A stretch of DNA of 45,183 bases from CAZPWF01 sp964610775 (GCA_964610775.1 CAZSZC010000007.1:1-45183), one strand, 5' to 3'. Shown: positions 24,177 to 31,589, numbered from the stretch's first letter. Notes: generated by a model from the letters alone, not told the origin. Program-made: numbers and translations.

Positions 24177-24878
24177 GTGGGGGTATACAGTAATACTCAG
24201 ATAAAAAAAGCAATAACTGATGGTCACATAGTTTTCCATCCGTACGTAGAGGAACACATTGCTGGTAGTAGTGTTGATGTGACACTAGGTAAGTGGTTTT
24301 ACAGAACCGAACGACCTAGTCAAGGTGGTTTTTATAATCCTTTTGATGAGTCTGCAGTCGGGTTGTATTTTGACGGACCTTACAAGGCCGAAATACATGA
24401 GGAGTGGGCAAAAAAGCATGGGCGTACATTATTTGAAAATATTCCGGCACAGCATCCGATTATAGTTTTGCGTCCAGGCGAACGCATACTGGCTCATACA
24501 CACGAGTTTATTGGTATAAAAGCCCCCGGTACTTCAACTATGCAGGCGCGTAGCACCTGGGGTCGCAATGGTGTCGCTGTTTGTCTCGATGCGGGTTGGG
24601 GTGATCCAGGCTACATCAACAGATGGACCATGGAAATTTATAATATGAATCAGCATGAAAGTGTAGTTCTGCCTGTTGGTGAAAGAATTGCACAACTTGT
24701 GTTTTATGAAACAGGACCAGTTGATCTGGAATACAAAATGCTTAGTGGCAAATACCAACCAGACGCTAGTAATAGTCTAAACTCAATTATCGCTGAATGG
24801 CGACCAGAGCAAATGTTACCTCGGGCGTACAATGATAAGCGTAGACTACCACCGGAAATAGAAGGTTTAAAAGTATGA
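24177..24878 (+). CDS. dcd: dCTP deaminase-like protein
   Basis: Trimeric dUTPase-fold enzyme that deaminates dCTP to dUTP, or to dUMP in the bifunctional form. The 233 residues begin GVYSNTQIKKAITDG and GSSVDVTLG, the typical Dcd start. The active-site region MQARSTWGRNGV and AGWGDPGYINRWTMEIYN includes the Ser-Thr..Arg and the catalytic-type Glu of this family; PVGERIAQLVFYE closes the fold. The GTG at 24177 is used because GGAGG lies just upstream and the family N-terminus starts there; a longer frame reaches an ATG at 24126. Overlaps tmk-thyX by 4 bases (ATGA). Confidence 0.85.
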   Translation: MGVYSNTQIKKAITDGHIVFHPYVEEHIAGSSVDVTLGKWFYRTERPSQGGFYNPFDESAVGLYFDGPYKAEIHEEWAKKHGRTLFENIPAQHPIIVLRPGERILAHTHEFIGIKAPGTSTMQARSTWGRNGVAVCLDAGWGDPGYINRWTMEIYNMNQHESVVLPVGERIAQLVFYETGPVDLEYKMLSGKYQPDASNSLNSIIAEWRPEQMLPRAYNDKRRLPPEIEGLKV

Positions 24879-27223
24879 AGCTTGATCAGTCGGAAAAACG
24901 GCAAGGTAGTTTTTTTGTAATAGAGGGAACCGACGGCTCAGGTAAGGGTACGCAGGTAAATTTATTGGTTGAGAGGTTGAAGGGGTCTGGCTACGATGTG
25001 GCGATGTTTGACTTCCCTCAATACGAAGACGAGTCTAGTTTTTTTGTTCGACAGTATCTTAACGGCAAGTATGGAACTGCCGAGGAAGTTGGTCCATATA
25101 CGGGTTCGCTATTTTTCTCATTAGATAGATATCAGGCTGCTTTGGCGATCAGAAAGGCTTTGGCTCAAAACAAGGTTGTTATTGCCAATCGCTTTACTGG
25201 CTCAAATATGGCACATCAGGGAACTAAGTTTGCATCTGCCGAAGAACGACGTGGTTATTTTATTTGGCTTGATAATCTTGAGTTTCAAATGCTCAAAATA
25301 CCTCGCCCAGATAAAAGTATAGTATTGCGAGTTCCGGCTGACATAGCTCAAAAGCTTGTTGACCAAAAGGGTGAGCGTTCCTATACCGACAAAAAGCGTG
25401 ATATTCACGAAGCTGATATTAACCACTTAAAGAGATCTGTCGAGGTTTATGATGATCTCTGTCAGCTTTTTCCTAAAGATTTTCTTCGCATTGACTGTGT
25501 CCGAAGCGGCCAGTTAATGTCCATAGAGGCAGTTCACGAACATCTATGGAATACACTCGAGCCCCTCTTGCCGCCCAAATCCAAAATAAGCACTGCGAAA
25601 ACTGGAGCAACCAAGACGATGACCGCTCCAGTCAACCCATACGTTACTAAAACCAGCAAAGGTTGGGAAGTAACTGACGAGGGCAGAATGTTCCTGGACA
25701 AGGCAGTGACTAATAGTGAAGGTAACGTATACGCCTTCACAGATACGCTCAGTTCATTGACCATAGCAGCCGCCATGGCTAGATTAAGTCGTAGGGGTGA
25801 TGATATGCGCATTACTGTGCTTGATGAATTTGCTACTCATATGGGCAAAGATGAATCTCTAATTCAACGCGTGATCACTGCTTATGGAGACGATTCAGTT
25901 CAACAGTTAGTCGGGCAGCACATAGTTGTTGAAGGAGCTAGTAACTTACTTACCAAGCAACTTGAGTGGGGGAGATTGTCATCCTACTTGGAGCAATCTA
26001 CTCGCTATATATATTTTGACGAAAAAGACGCTCAAGGTAACTACAAATATTACACACCACCACACCTGTCCTCAGATGTAAAATCCATTTATAACAAAAA
26101 AATTGATCAAATTTTCGACCTTTATTCAGACATGGTTCATAAACTCACCGATTATTTAAAGACAACAAGCTCTGTTCCTAAAGATCAACAGGACGGCGCC
26201 TGGCGCGCAGCCATTAGAGCACAAGCTTGTGACGCAATACGACCCGTATTACCCGTAGCTACTAAATCAACAGTTGGTATTTTTGCATCTGGGCAAGGTC
26301 TTGAGATGATGATTATGCGACTTAGGGCTAGTAAAAGCCTAGAAGCTAGACAGACAGGTGACCAAATCCTAGAAGAGACCAGAAAAGTTATACCAACGTT
26401 TTTGGAAAGAGCCGATAAACCTGAGCGCGGTGGTGCAACAACTGCATATTACTCTAATACTTATGATGCCGTTGAGAAACACGCAAGCAAGCTTCCAGAA
26501 AGATACAGTGCTGACATGGACTCAGTTCATCTAAAATCTGTTTGGCCCAGGAATGAGTTGGACTTGCTACCTCATATGCTTTTTGAACATAGTGGGTTAT
26601 CTTTGGGTGAAATAAACGAAGAACTGCAGTCATGGACATATAAAGAGCGTCAGGACGCTTTTGAAGCATATATGGGAGAGCGCCTCAACAGAAGACACAA
26701 GCCCGGGAGAGCCATAGAACAAGCCCGATATACTTGGGAATTGATATGTGACTATGGTATTTTCAGAGACCTACAGCGTCACCGAATGGTTGACGATCTT
26801 GAATGGCAGCCTCTTACCCCACGTTATGGTTTTGATGTTCCTAGCCTAGTTGATGAAGCGAGTTTGAGCGACAAATTTGAGGCCTGTTTTGATATAGCAG
26901 CTGAACTTTATAGTACATTGCAGTCAAAAGGATATGAATACGAAGCTCAATATGCGACCTTACTCGGTCATAAGATGAGATGGACAGTTACATATAACGC
27001 CAGAGAAGCATTCCATCTTCATGAACTCAGAACAACACCACAAGGACATCCGGGTTATAGGAAGTTGGTATTGGAAATGCACCAAAAATTAGGCGAAGTC
27101 CATCCGTTAATGGCAAGCGCTATGAAATTTGTTAATCAAGATGAAGACCCGGAACTAACTCGACTGGCCGCTGAACGTGCCACGCAGTTTAAGCTTCAGC
27201 AGATGGATTCAACTGAGAAGTAA
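24875..27223 (+). CDS. Fusion of thymidylate kinase with two ThyX-like domains
   Basis: A 782-residue fusion. Residues 12-230 are thymidylate kinase: P-loop EGTDGSGKGTQ (17-27), the DFPQY block, SLDRYQAAL and the RFTGSNMAHQG lid-side segment. Residues about 285-510 and 520-770 each resemble flavin-dependent thymidylate synthase ThyX. The first copy keeps the second half of the ThyX motif (SSYLEQSTRY, 369-378) but has WGR where the family has RHR. The second copy has RHR at 635-637 but lacks the Ser..Glu..Ser part, reading MVDDLEWQPLTPRYG. The two copies look complementary, like a built-in heterodimer. Together the protein could convert dUMP to dTMP to dTDP, next to a dCTP deaminase-like gene that feeds dUMP. 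Confidence 0.87.
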   Translation: MKLDQSEKRQGSFFVIEGTDGSGKGTQVNLLVERLKGSGYDVAMFDFPQYEDESSFFVRQYLNGKYGTAEEVGPYTGSLFFSLDRYQAALAIRKALAQNKVVIANRFTGSNMAHQGTKFASAEERRGYFIWLDNLEFQMLKIPRPDKSIVLRVPADIAQKLVDQKGERSYTDKKRDIHEADINHLKRSVEVYDDLCQLFPKDFLRIDCVRSGQLMSIEAVHEHLWNTLEPLLPPKSKISTAKTGATKTMTAPVNPYVTKTSKGWEVTDEGRMFLDKAVTNSEGNVYAFTDTLSSLTIAAAMARLSRRGDDMRITVLDEFATHMGKDESLIQRVITAYGDDSVQQLVGQHIVVEGASNLLTKQLEWGRLSSYLEQSTRYIYFDEKDAQGNYKYYTPPHLSSDVKSIYNKKIDQIFDLYSDMVHKLTDYLKTTSSVPKDQQDGAWRAAIRAQACDAIRPVLPVATKSTVGIFASGQGLEMMIMRLRASKSLEARQTGDQILEETRKVIPTFLERADKPERGGATTAYYSNTYDAVEKHASKLPERYSADMDSVHLKSVWPRNELDLLPHMLFEHSGLSLGEINEELQSWTYKERQDAFEAYMGERLNRRHKPGRAIEQARYTWELICDYGIFRDLQRHRMVDDLEWQPLTPRYGFDVPSLVDEASLSDKFEACFDIAAELYSTLQSKGYEYEAQYATLLGHKMRWTVTYNAREAFHLHELRTTPQGHPGYRKLVLEMHQKLGEVHPLMASAMKFVNQDEDPELTRLAAERATQFKLQQMDSTEK

Positions 27224-27611
27224 TTTTGATTTGTCCTATCATACCTTCTGAATTTTCGGACTCTATAAGATAGAGCGCCTTTTCAACCACTCCCAGACTT
27301 GTTGGAATTCTCATTGAGATTATTTTTACTCCGTTATCTTCGAAAATTCTTGATTCTCCAAAGCCGAATACGCGCTCAAATGCCAGTGTGTGCAAAGATT
27401 GTGAAGCAGGTTGTTCGTGCGTTGGAGACCAGCCTTTTCCATCGCTAATAAACAATGCAGAGAATTCATTTCGCCTACCTTCAGCATAGCTAACCAGATT
27501 TTCTTCTATAGCTCGTGCCATACGCATTGCCGCCTCTTCAATAGATTCTGGTATTACGACATCACCCCCAATAGGAGGGACTAACTCCATTTTGTTTTCA
27601 TTGATACTCAT
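27189..27611 (-). CDS. Hypothetical protein convergent with tmk-thyX
   Basis: A 140-residue protein starting MSINENKMELVPP; family not recognised. The middle has a helix-rich AMRMARAIEENLVSYAEG segment and the C-terminal half alternates strands (VKIISMRIPTSL, KALYLIES). No Cys or membrane segment. The start at 27611 is chosen because a TATTAT box lies 11 bases upstream on the minus strand; the frame is open to 27650. Its 3' end overlaps the tmk-thyX 3' end by 35 bases. Confidence 0.6.
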   Translation of the reverse strand: MSINENKMELVPPIGGDVVIPESIEEAAMRMARAIEENLVSYAEGRRNEFSALFISDGKGWSPTHEQPASQSLHTLAFERVFGFGESRIFEDNGVKIISMRIPTSLGVVEKALYLIESENSEGMIGQIKITSQLNPSAEA

Positions 27612-27665
27612 AACCGTGTCCAATAATACTCTTATAGGTATAGATTGCAAAGATATTCACAAAGG

Positions 27666-27693
27666 TTGACAGATTAATCCTAAGTCGTATCAT
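27666..27693 (+). promoter_or_regulatory. Promoter of the leuA unit
   Basis: -35 TTGACA (27666-27671), 16-base spacer, -10 TATCAT (27688-27693). The leader-peptide ATG follows 9 bases after the -10, so the transcript should begin at or just before that codon. Confidence 0.7.
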
Positions 27694-27702
27694 ATAAATG
27701 AA

Positions 27703-27777
27703 ATGCATAAGATTCAAAGCTTCTCACAACTTCTCCTCAGCCTTCGTGGGCTGTGCTTCAGTGTGATTGAAGCCTAG
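27703..27777 (+). CDS. Leucine-rich leader peptide of leuA
   Basis: A 24-codon ORF beginning MHKIQSFSQLLLSLRGL. Leu codons stand at residues 10, 11, 12, 14 and 17 (27730-27738, 27742-27744, 27751-27753), three of them consecutive. The stop TAG (27775-27777) lies at the end of the 5' strand of the antiterminator. There is no Shine-Dalgarno sequence and the ATG is close to the predicted +1. Leader-peptide attenuation of leuA is known in Actinobacteria and other groups; the peptide itself is seen directly, the function is inferred. An overlapping frame from 27698 has no Leu codon and is less likely. Confidence 0.78.
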   Translation: MHKIQSFSQLLLSLRGLCFSVIEA

Positions 27778-27831
27778 ATCTTAGATCTCTAGTACAGCCC
27801 CAAATAGGCTTCAATCAAGAAGTCTATTTTT
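27748..27831 (+). promoter_or_regulatory. leuA transcription attenuator
   Basis: Antiterminator: TGATTGAAGCCTA (27764-27776) pairs perfectly over 13 bp with TAGGCTTCAATCA (27805-27817). Terminator: TAGGCTTC / GAAGTCTA (27805-27812 with 27819-27826, one G-T pair), loop AATCAA, then five T. The two share 27805-27812 and cannot coexist. A further pairing, GGGCTGT (27748-27754) with ACAGCCC (27794-27800), brackets the antiterminator strand. A ribosome at the leader stop would cover 27764-27776 and favour termination; a ribosome stalled at the Leu codons would leave it free. Confidence 0.82.
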
Positions 27832-27847
27832 AATATTGGAGATAATA

Positions 27848-29020
27848 ATGAAAGAAGCACAAGTAGAGATAGAAATTTTTGACACAACCTTACGGGATGG
27901 CGCACAGTCACTCCCCGAAGCTAATCAGTTTCCTGTGGGCGCCAAACCCGAAATTGCTGATAAAATTGCCAGCTTGGGCGTATCCACGATTGAAGCGGGC
28001 TTCCCAGCTACGCCTGGTGATGCCCAAGAGGTAGCAGCAGTTGCAGAAATAGTTGGCCAGATTGATTATGCAGTATGTCGTTGGGATAGAAATGAAATGG
28101 TTGAAGTATCTCGGCCAGTCACTATTGCAGGCCTGTCAAGAACAGTTCCATCCGATATTGAGACTACATGGCGTGCTATTCATACTGCCAAAAAACCTCG
28201 TATACATACCTTCATTTCTACAGATCCAGCACACATGGAAGCCAAGTTTCCAAATATGAGTCAGGATGAAGTGCGTGCTATGGGACGTCAGGCGGTTGCA
28301 TTTGCCAAGGAAATATCAAAAGATCACAAGGGAGCAACAGTTGAATTTTCGGCCGAGGCAGCATCCACAACTGATCCGAGTTATCTGGAAAAAGTTATTC
28401 GTGATGCAGTAATCGAAGGGGCAGATATTATTAATGTCCCTGACACTGTTGGTCAGCGTAGCCCGTTCTGGATGAAAAACTTTTACAGGCAGGTCATTGA
28501 CTGGGTGTATGCAGAAAACCCTGAGGTTATTGTTTCGTCACATAACCACAACGACCTAGGCAATGCAGTCGCTAATAGCTTTAGCCTGGTGCAGGCAGCA
28601 TCAGAACATAGCAGAGTCACCAAAAGTGATAAAAAAGTGCAAATAGAATCGACAATATGTGGAATAGGTGAGCGAGCTGGTAATGCAGATGTTTTCTCTA
28701 TTATTGCCGGAGTATTTAAATTTGCCGAAGACATGCCAACGCCTATTGTATGGGAGTTTAACCCAATAAAATCCGTCAGCGTCGCACGTGCTGTTATGGA
28801 ATTCGGCGGGATGCTAGTTAATCGTCAAAATCCGGTAGTAGGCAGTGATGTTAATGTACATCGTTCGGGTATACATAGTGACGGAGTAATAAAGGGCGGA
28901 CACGAAATATATACACCTTTTGACCCTCGTTTCTGGGGTCATAATGACGCGGCTCTACACGAAGAGGGTAGGTACCAAGGAAAAAAGGGTCGGGCATTTG
29001 TGAGGATGACTCAGACTTGA
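27848..29020 (+). CDS. leuA: 2-isopropylmalate synthase-type enzyme lacking the regulatory domain
   Basis: Condenses an acyl-CoA with a 2-oxo acid; 2-isopropylmalate synthase is the first committed step to leucine. The TIM-barrel signature DTTLRDGAQS starts the protein, and EFSAEAASTTD, NVPDTVGQ, SSHNHNDLGNAVANS (metal-binding His pair) and GIGERAGNADV follow. At 390 residues it lacks the about 110-130 residue C-terminal domain that gives leucine feedback in full-length LeuA. Homocitrate or citramalate synthase is possible from the barrel alone; the Leu-codon leader favours LeuA. The ATG at 27848 has GGAG 6 bases upstream. No leuB, leuC or leuD is in the window. Confidence 0.85.
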   Translation: MKEAQVEIEIFDTTLRDGAQSLPEANQFPVGAKPEIADKIASLGVSTIEAGFPATPGDAQEVAAVAEIVGQIDYAVCRWDRNEMVEVSRPVTIAGLSRTVPSDIETTWRAIHTAKKPRIHTFISTDPAHMEAKFPNMSQDEVRAMGRQAVAFAKEISKDHKGATVEFSAEAASTTDPSYLEKVIRDAVIEGADIINVPDTVGQRSPFWMKNFYRQVIDWVYAENPEVIVSSHNHNDLGNAVANSFSLVQAASEHSRVTKSDKKVQIESTICGIGERAGNADVFSIIAGVFKFAEDMPTPIVWEFNPIKSVSVARAVMEFGGMLVNRQNPVVGSDVNVHRSGIHSDGVIKGGHEIYTPFDPRFWGHNDAALHEEGRYQGKKGRAFVRMTQT

Positions 29021-29052
29021 CAAATTAATAAATAAAGAGGATGCTGATTATT

Positions 29053-29106
29053 ATGACTCGTTCAATGATTGTTAAGATTATTGATAACCCACTCACGCGG
29101 GACTAG
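29053..29106 (+). CDS. Putative Ile-containing leader peptide after leuA
   Basis: A short ORF encoding MTRSMIVKIIDNPLTRD, with Ile at 6, 9 and 10 plus Val and Leu. In-frame ATGs at 29041 (adding MLII) and 29065 are alternatives. A TTGACA (29017-29022) overlaps the leuA stop; with a 17-base spacer a weak -10 GATGCT (29040-29045) would place +1 near 29053. It ends 24 bases before a terminator hairpin. It resembles branched-chain amino-acid leader peptides, but the codon bias is modest and no ilv gene follows. Confidence 0.4.
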   Translation: MTRSMIVKIIDNPLTRD

Positions 29107-29152
29107 AGTTTATTTGTCAAGAAAAATATCAGCCCCGCAAGGGGCTGTTTTT
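29097..29152 (+). terminator. Terminator/attenuator between leuA and the next genes
   Basis: Stem AGCCCC-gcaa-GGGGCT (29131-29146) followed by GTTTTT. GCGGG (29097-29101), inside the leader ORF, can pair with CCCGC (29134-29138) and would break the terminator. It may simply terminate leuA, or act as an attenuator for the 29165 gene. Confidence 0.7.
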
Positions 29153-29164
29153 AATGGAGGTAGT

Positions 29165-29350
29165 ATGAGCCTAATAGCACCACCGGACGCATTTGAGGAG
29201 ATGCTGTTCGAAAATAAAAAATCAAATGAACTACAAGAAACCGAGCACACAAGAGTTGAGTTGGTTTTTCCGCCACAACGACATCAAGAGCGCAGTTTAG
29301 CGCGGTTGGTACTACAAAACTTACCGGACGAGCAGCTATATAGTGATTAG
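29165..29350 (+). CDS. Small hypothetical protein
   Basis: A 61-residue protein, acidic, starting MSLIAPPDAFEEML; family not recognised. A strong GGAGG sits just before the ATG, immediately after the terminator hairpin. The stop is 9 bases before the next gene, so the two are probably co-transcribed. Confidence 0.65.
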   Translation: MSLIAPPDAFEEMLFENKKSNELQETEHTRVELVFPPQRHQERSLARLVLQNLPDEQLYSD

Positions 29351-29359
29351 GAGAAAATG

Positions 29360-29761
29360 ATGGCAGATGAAGTAACAAGAGAGTATACATATCGCGAAAA
29401 ATATCTTGGCGTGCCAGAGGTTGAAGCGCTTAGTAACCTAGATGTAAACCAAAGAGAGCGACAAACCTTGAAAGTCGCTGAGTTTTTAGAAGCATGTGAT
29501 CTACCTATAATTTTAGAGGCAGGTGAAAGAATACAGCACTTATACAGTAAAAGTGCCACTGTAATGGCTCGTTTTGGCATCGAACATGTCGATATATATG
29601 CCAGAGCGGCGATTAGGGCTCTAGATTCGCAGAATAGTGTAAGTGCCATAAAAATGAAACAACAAATAAACCAAACACGTCGAATAGTGAGTCACCAAAA
29701 AGGAGTCAGTAATCCAAGTCCGCTAGTTATAGAATCACCGCTGTTGACATCTGTTGATTGA
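29360..29761 (+). CDS. Hypothetical protein
   Basis: A 133-residue protein starting MADEVTREYTYREKY; family not recognised. It is predicted mostly helical (LKVAEFLEACDLPIIL, VDIYARAAIRALDSQ) with a basic, low-complexity C-terminal part. AGGAG (29349-29353) fits the ATG at 29360 better than the adjacent ATG at 29357. Paired with the 61-residue gene upstream; no functional clue. Confidence 0.65.
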   Translation: MADEVTREYTYREKYLGVPEVEALSNLDVNQRERQTLKVAEFLEACDLPIILEAGERIQHLYSKSATVMARFGIEHVDIYARAAIRALDSQNSVSAIKMKQQINQTRRIVSHQKGVSNPSPLVIESPLLTSVD

Positions 29762-29845
29762 TTCGGTAATATGTCATAGTTGCCAAAGACAGTGACGTCA
29801 GCAAATTAGTTGATTAAGAATGTCACCGAGGTACTCTTAATTCAT

Positions 29846-29889
29846 TATAATTTTGTAGTACAGCACCTTTGGTTTACAGAGGTGTTTTT
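29846..29889 (+). promoter_or_regulatory. rplJ leader with -10 box and terminator-like hairpin
   Basis: TATAAT at 29846-29851 starts a leader of about 95 bases. Early in it is the stem CACCTTTG / CAGAGGTG (29864-29871 with 29877-29884, one T-G pair, loop GTTTA) followed by five T. Leaders of rplJL operons are bound by L10 or the L10-L12 complex in many bacteria; a terminator inside the leader suggests transcriptional attenuation. The long remainder (29890-29940) contains CGCATGCGC and may hold the protein-binding site. Confidence 0.6.
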
Positions 29890-29952
29890 ATATGGCGCAT
29901 GCGCTCTGTTCGGTCGATCAAGTGCATCAATTACTAATAAATGAGGTCCTTT

Positions 29953-30477
29953 ATGGCATTAACAAAACAAGAAAAGAAAGACATCGTTGTTGAGGTAAGT
30001 GAACTACTTACATCTTCTAAGCTTACTGTTGTAGCCAAATATCAAGGTACGCCCGTTAAGGCTATGCAGACACTTAGAAAACAGGCTAAGGAAGGCAATA
30101 CGGTCGTAAAGGTTGTTAAAAATCGCCTTGTAATTAAGGCTATTCAGCAAAACGAACAACTTAAGACCGTTGATGTAACTGATCTTAATGGTCAGCTACT
30201 ATACGCTTTTAGCGCCGATGATGAAGTAGCACCAGCTCAGGTACTAGCAAGCTTTGCAAAGACAAATCCAAATGTTGAATTTGTCGGTGCAATTCAACCT
30301 GATGGTAAATTTATCAGTGCTGATGAAGTTAAGGTACTAGCAACATTACCAAGTAAGCAACAGCTTATTGCTGATGTTCTAGCAACACTTTCATCGCCAG
30401 TTAACGATGTTATGAGTGCGTTATCAGGAAACCTACATGCCCTACTCGACGCTGTCGAAGCTAAGGCATCTAACTAA
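29953..30477 (+). CDS. rplJ: 50S ribosomal protein L10
   Basis: Stalk protein that anchors L7/L12 dimers. The 174 residues begin MALTKQEKKDIVVEVSELL; the family block VVKVVKNRLVIKAI and the helical C-terminal tail that binds L12 (SALSGNLHALLDAVEAK) are present. The ATG at 29953 is chosen because GAGG lies 5 bases upstream; the ATG at 29941 would add four residues. rplL follows 12 bases later. The rplJL pair is separated from rplKA by about 6.6 kb. Confidence 0.95.
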   Translation: MALTKQEKKDIVVEVSELLTSSKLTVVAKYQGTPVKAMQTLRKQAKEGNTVVKVVKNRLVIKAIQQNEQLKTVDVTDLNGQLLYAFSADDEVAPAQVLASFAKTNPNVEFVGAIQPDGKFISADEVKVLATLPSKQQLIADVLATLSSPVNDVMSALSGNLHALLDAVEAKASN

Positions 30478-30489
30478 AGGAGAATAATT

Positions 30490-30870
30490 ATGGCAGATCT
30501 TAAGAAATTTGCAGAACAACTCGTTGGCCTATCTGTTGTTGAAGTCAATGAACTAAAAACTATATTAAAAGAAGAATACGGTATCGAACCAGCTGCTGCG
30601 GCAGTTGCTGTTGCTGGTCCTGCTGCAGGTGGCGAAGCTGCTCCAGCTGCTGACGAAAAAGCCGAGTACGATGTCATCTTAAAGGACGCTGGTGCTCAAA
30701 AAGTAGCAGTTATCAAGGCCGTTAAGGACTTGACTGGACTAGGTCTAGGTGAAGCTAAAGCCATCGTAGACGGTGCACCAAAACCAGTTCTAGAAGCTGC
30801 AAAGAAAGAAGATGCAGAGAACGCTAAAAAAGCACTAGAAGAAGCTGGCGCAACCGTAGAGTTGTCATAA
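30490..30870 (+). CDS. rplL: 50S ribosomal protein L7/L12
   Basis: Multi-copy stalk protein that recruits translation GTPases. The 126 residues show the N-terminal dimerisation domain, the Ala-rich hinge (about 37-58) and the conserved C-terminal domain with KVAVIKAVKDLTGLGLGEAK and VDGAPKPVLE. AAAGGAG provides a strong binding site. Followed by a strong terminator. Confidence 0.97.
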   Translation: MADLKKFAEQLVGLSVVEVNELKTILKEEYGIEPAAAAVAVAGPAAGGEAAPAADEKAEYDVILKDAGAQKVAVIKAVKDLTGLGLGEAKAIVDGAPKPVLEAAKKEDAENAKKALEEAGATVELS

Positions 30871-30888
30871 ACTAAACTAGTAGCTAAC

Positions 30889-30917
30889 CAAAAAGCCACT
30901 CTTGTAGTGGCTTTTTG
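30889..30917 (+). terminator. Terminator of the rplJL operon
   Basis: Perfect 10 bp stem AAAAGCCACT / AGTGGCTTTT (30891-30900 with 30906-30915), loop CTTGT, with a T tract on the 3' side. Confidence 0.93.
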
Positions 30918-30942
30918 TTATCCACAGTTTTTTGTAGATATT

Positions 30943-30971
30943 TTGACATAGGTTGCTCAACATGATAGTTT
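30943..30971 (+). promoter_or_regulatory. Promoter of the 170-residue hypothetical gene
   Basis: -35 TTGACA (30943-30948), 17-base spacer, extended -10 TG-A-TAGTTT (-10 at 30966-30971). The leader has a small AACATC / GATGTT hairpin (about 30996-31013) before the start. Confidence 0.7.
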
Positions 30972-31026
30972 GAGTGAGAATAGTGGAGTTTAAAAACATC
31001 AATAAAGATGTTCAGAGAGCAAAAAA

Positions 31027-31539
31027 ATGGCGGATGTTCCAGACAAACAAATCAAAAGATTAAAGGCACTTATCCAAGAAGCCGAAACTAGCTTGGCTGC
31101 GGCCAAGGAGTTGCTAGTTAGCCTCGTGGGTGAAGATTCAGTAGTAACGGCAGCAATTAAGAGCGAAGAGGCTTTAGGTAAAGTCATAGAAGGTGTATTC
31201 GACGGGCAAAATATGGTTGGTTCGGACGGAAAAACTTATCCTGTACCTGCAAACTATGCCAGCAAGTCCAAGCTGGTTCAGGGAGATATTCTTAAACTAA
31301 CTATTGCTGAAGATGGTGCTTTTCTATACAAGCAGATCGGTCCTATACCTCGAAAACAGGTTGTTGGCTTACTTAAACAAGAAAACGGCCATTATTTTGT
31401 AGAAGTTGGTGGCAAGAACTACCGCGTACTACTAGCCAGTGTGACTTACTTCAAAGCTAAGCCTGGTGATCAAGTTAGTGTCAACGTACCTGAAGACGAC
31501 TCACAGGCTGAGTGGGCTGCACTCGAAGCTGCTCTGTAA
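31027..31539 (+). CDS. Hypothetical protein, coiled coil plus beta-rich domain
   Basis: A 170-residue protein not recognised as a known family. The first about 40 residues form a charged heptad-like helix (KQIKRLKALIQEAETSLAAAKELL). The rest is beta-rich with regular strands (EGVFDGQNMVGSDGKTYPVP, VEVGGKNYRVLLASVTYF), possibly two small barrels. The composition and good promoter suggest an abundant protein. No Cys and no signal peptide. Its place after rplJL is not enough to link it to translation. Confidence 0.72.
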   Translation: MADVPDKQIKRLKALIQEAETSLAAAKELLVSLVGEDSVVTAAIKSEEALGKVIEGVFDGQNMVGSDGKTYPVPANYASKSKLVQGDILKLTIAEDGAFLYKQIGPIPRKQVVGLLKQENGHYFVEVGGKNYRVLLASVTYFKAKPGDQVSVNVPEDDSQAEWAALEAAL

Positions 31540-31589
31540 AATATTGAGCTCATGGTTTGAGTGTTTTATAGTGTTATTCTTCTAGTTAC

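Noticed and set aside
27698..27765. Alternative leader frame starting at 27698 in the leuA leader
   Set aside because: It has no Leu codon and its ATG is only 4 bases after the -10; the frame from 27703 has five Leu codons and a stop positioned on the antiterminator.
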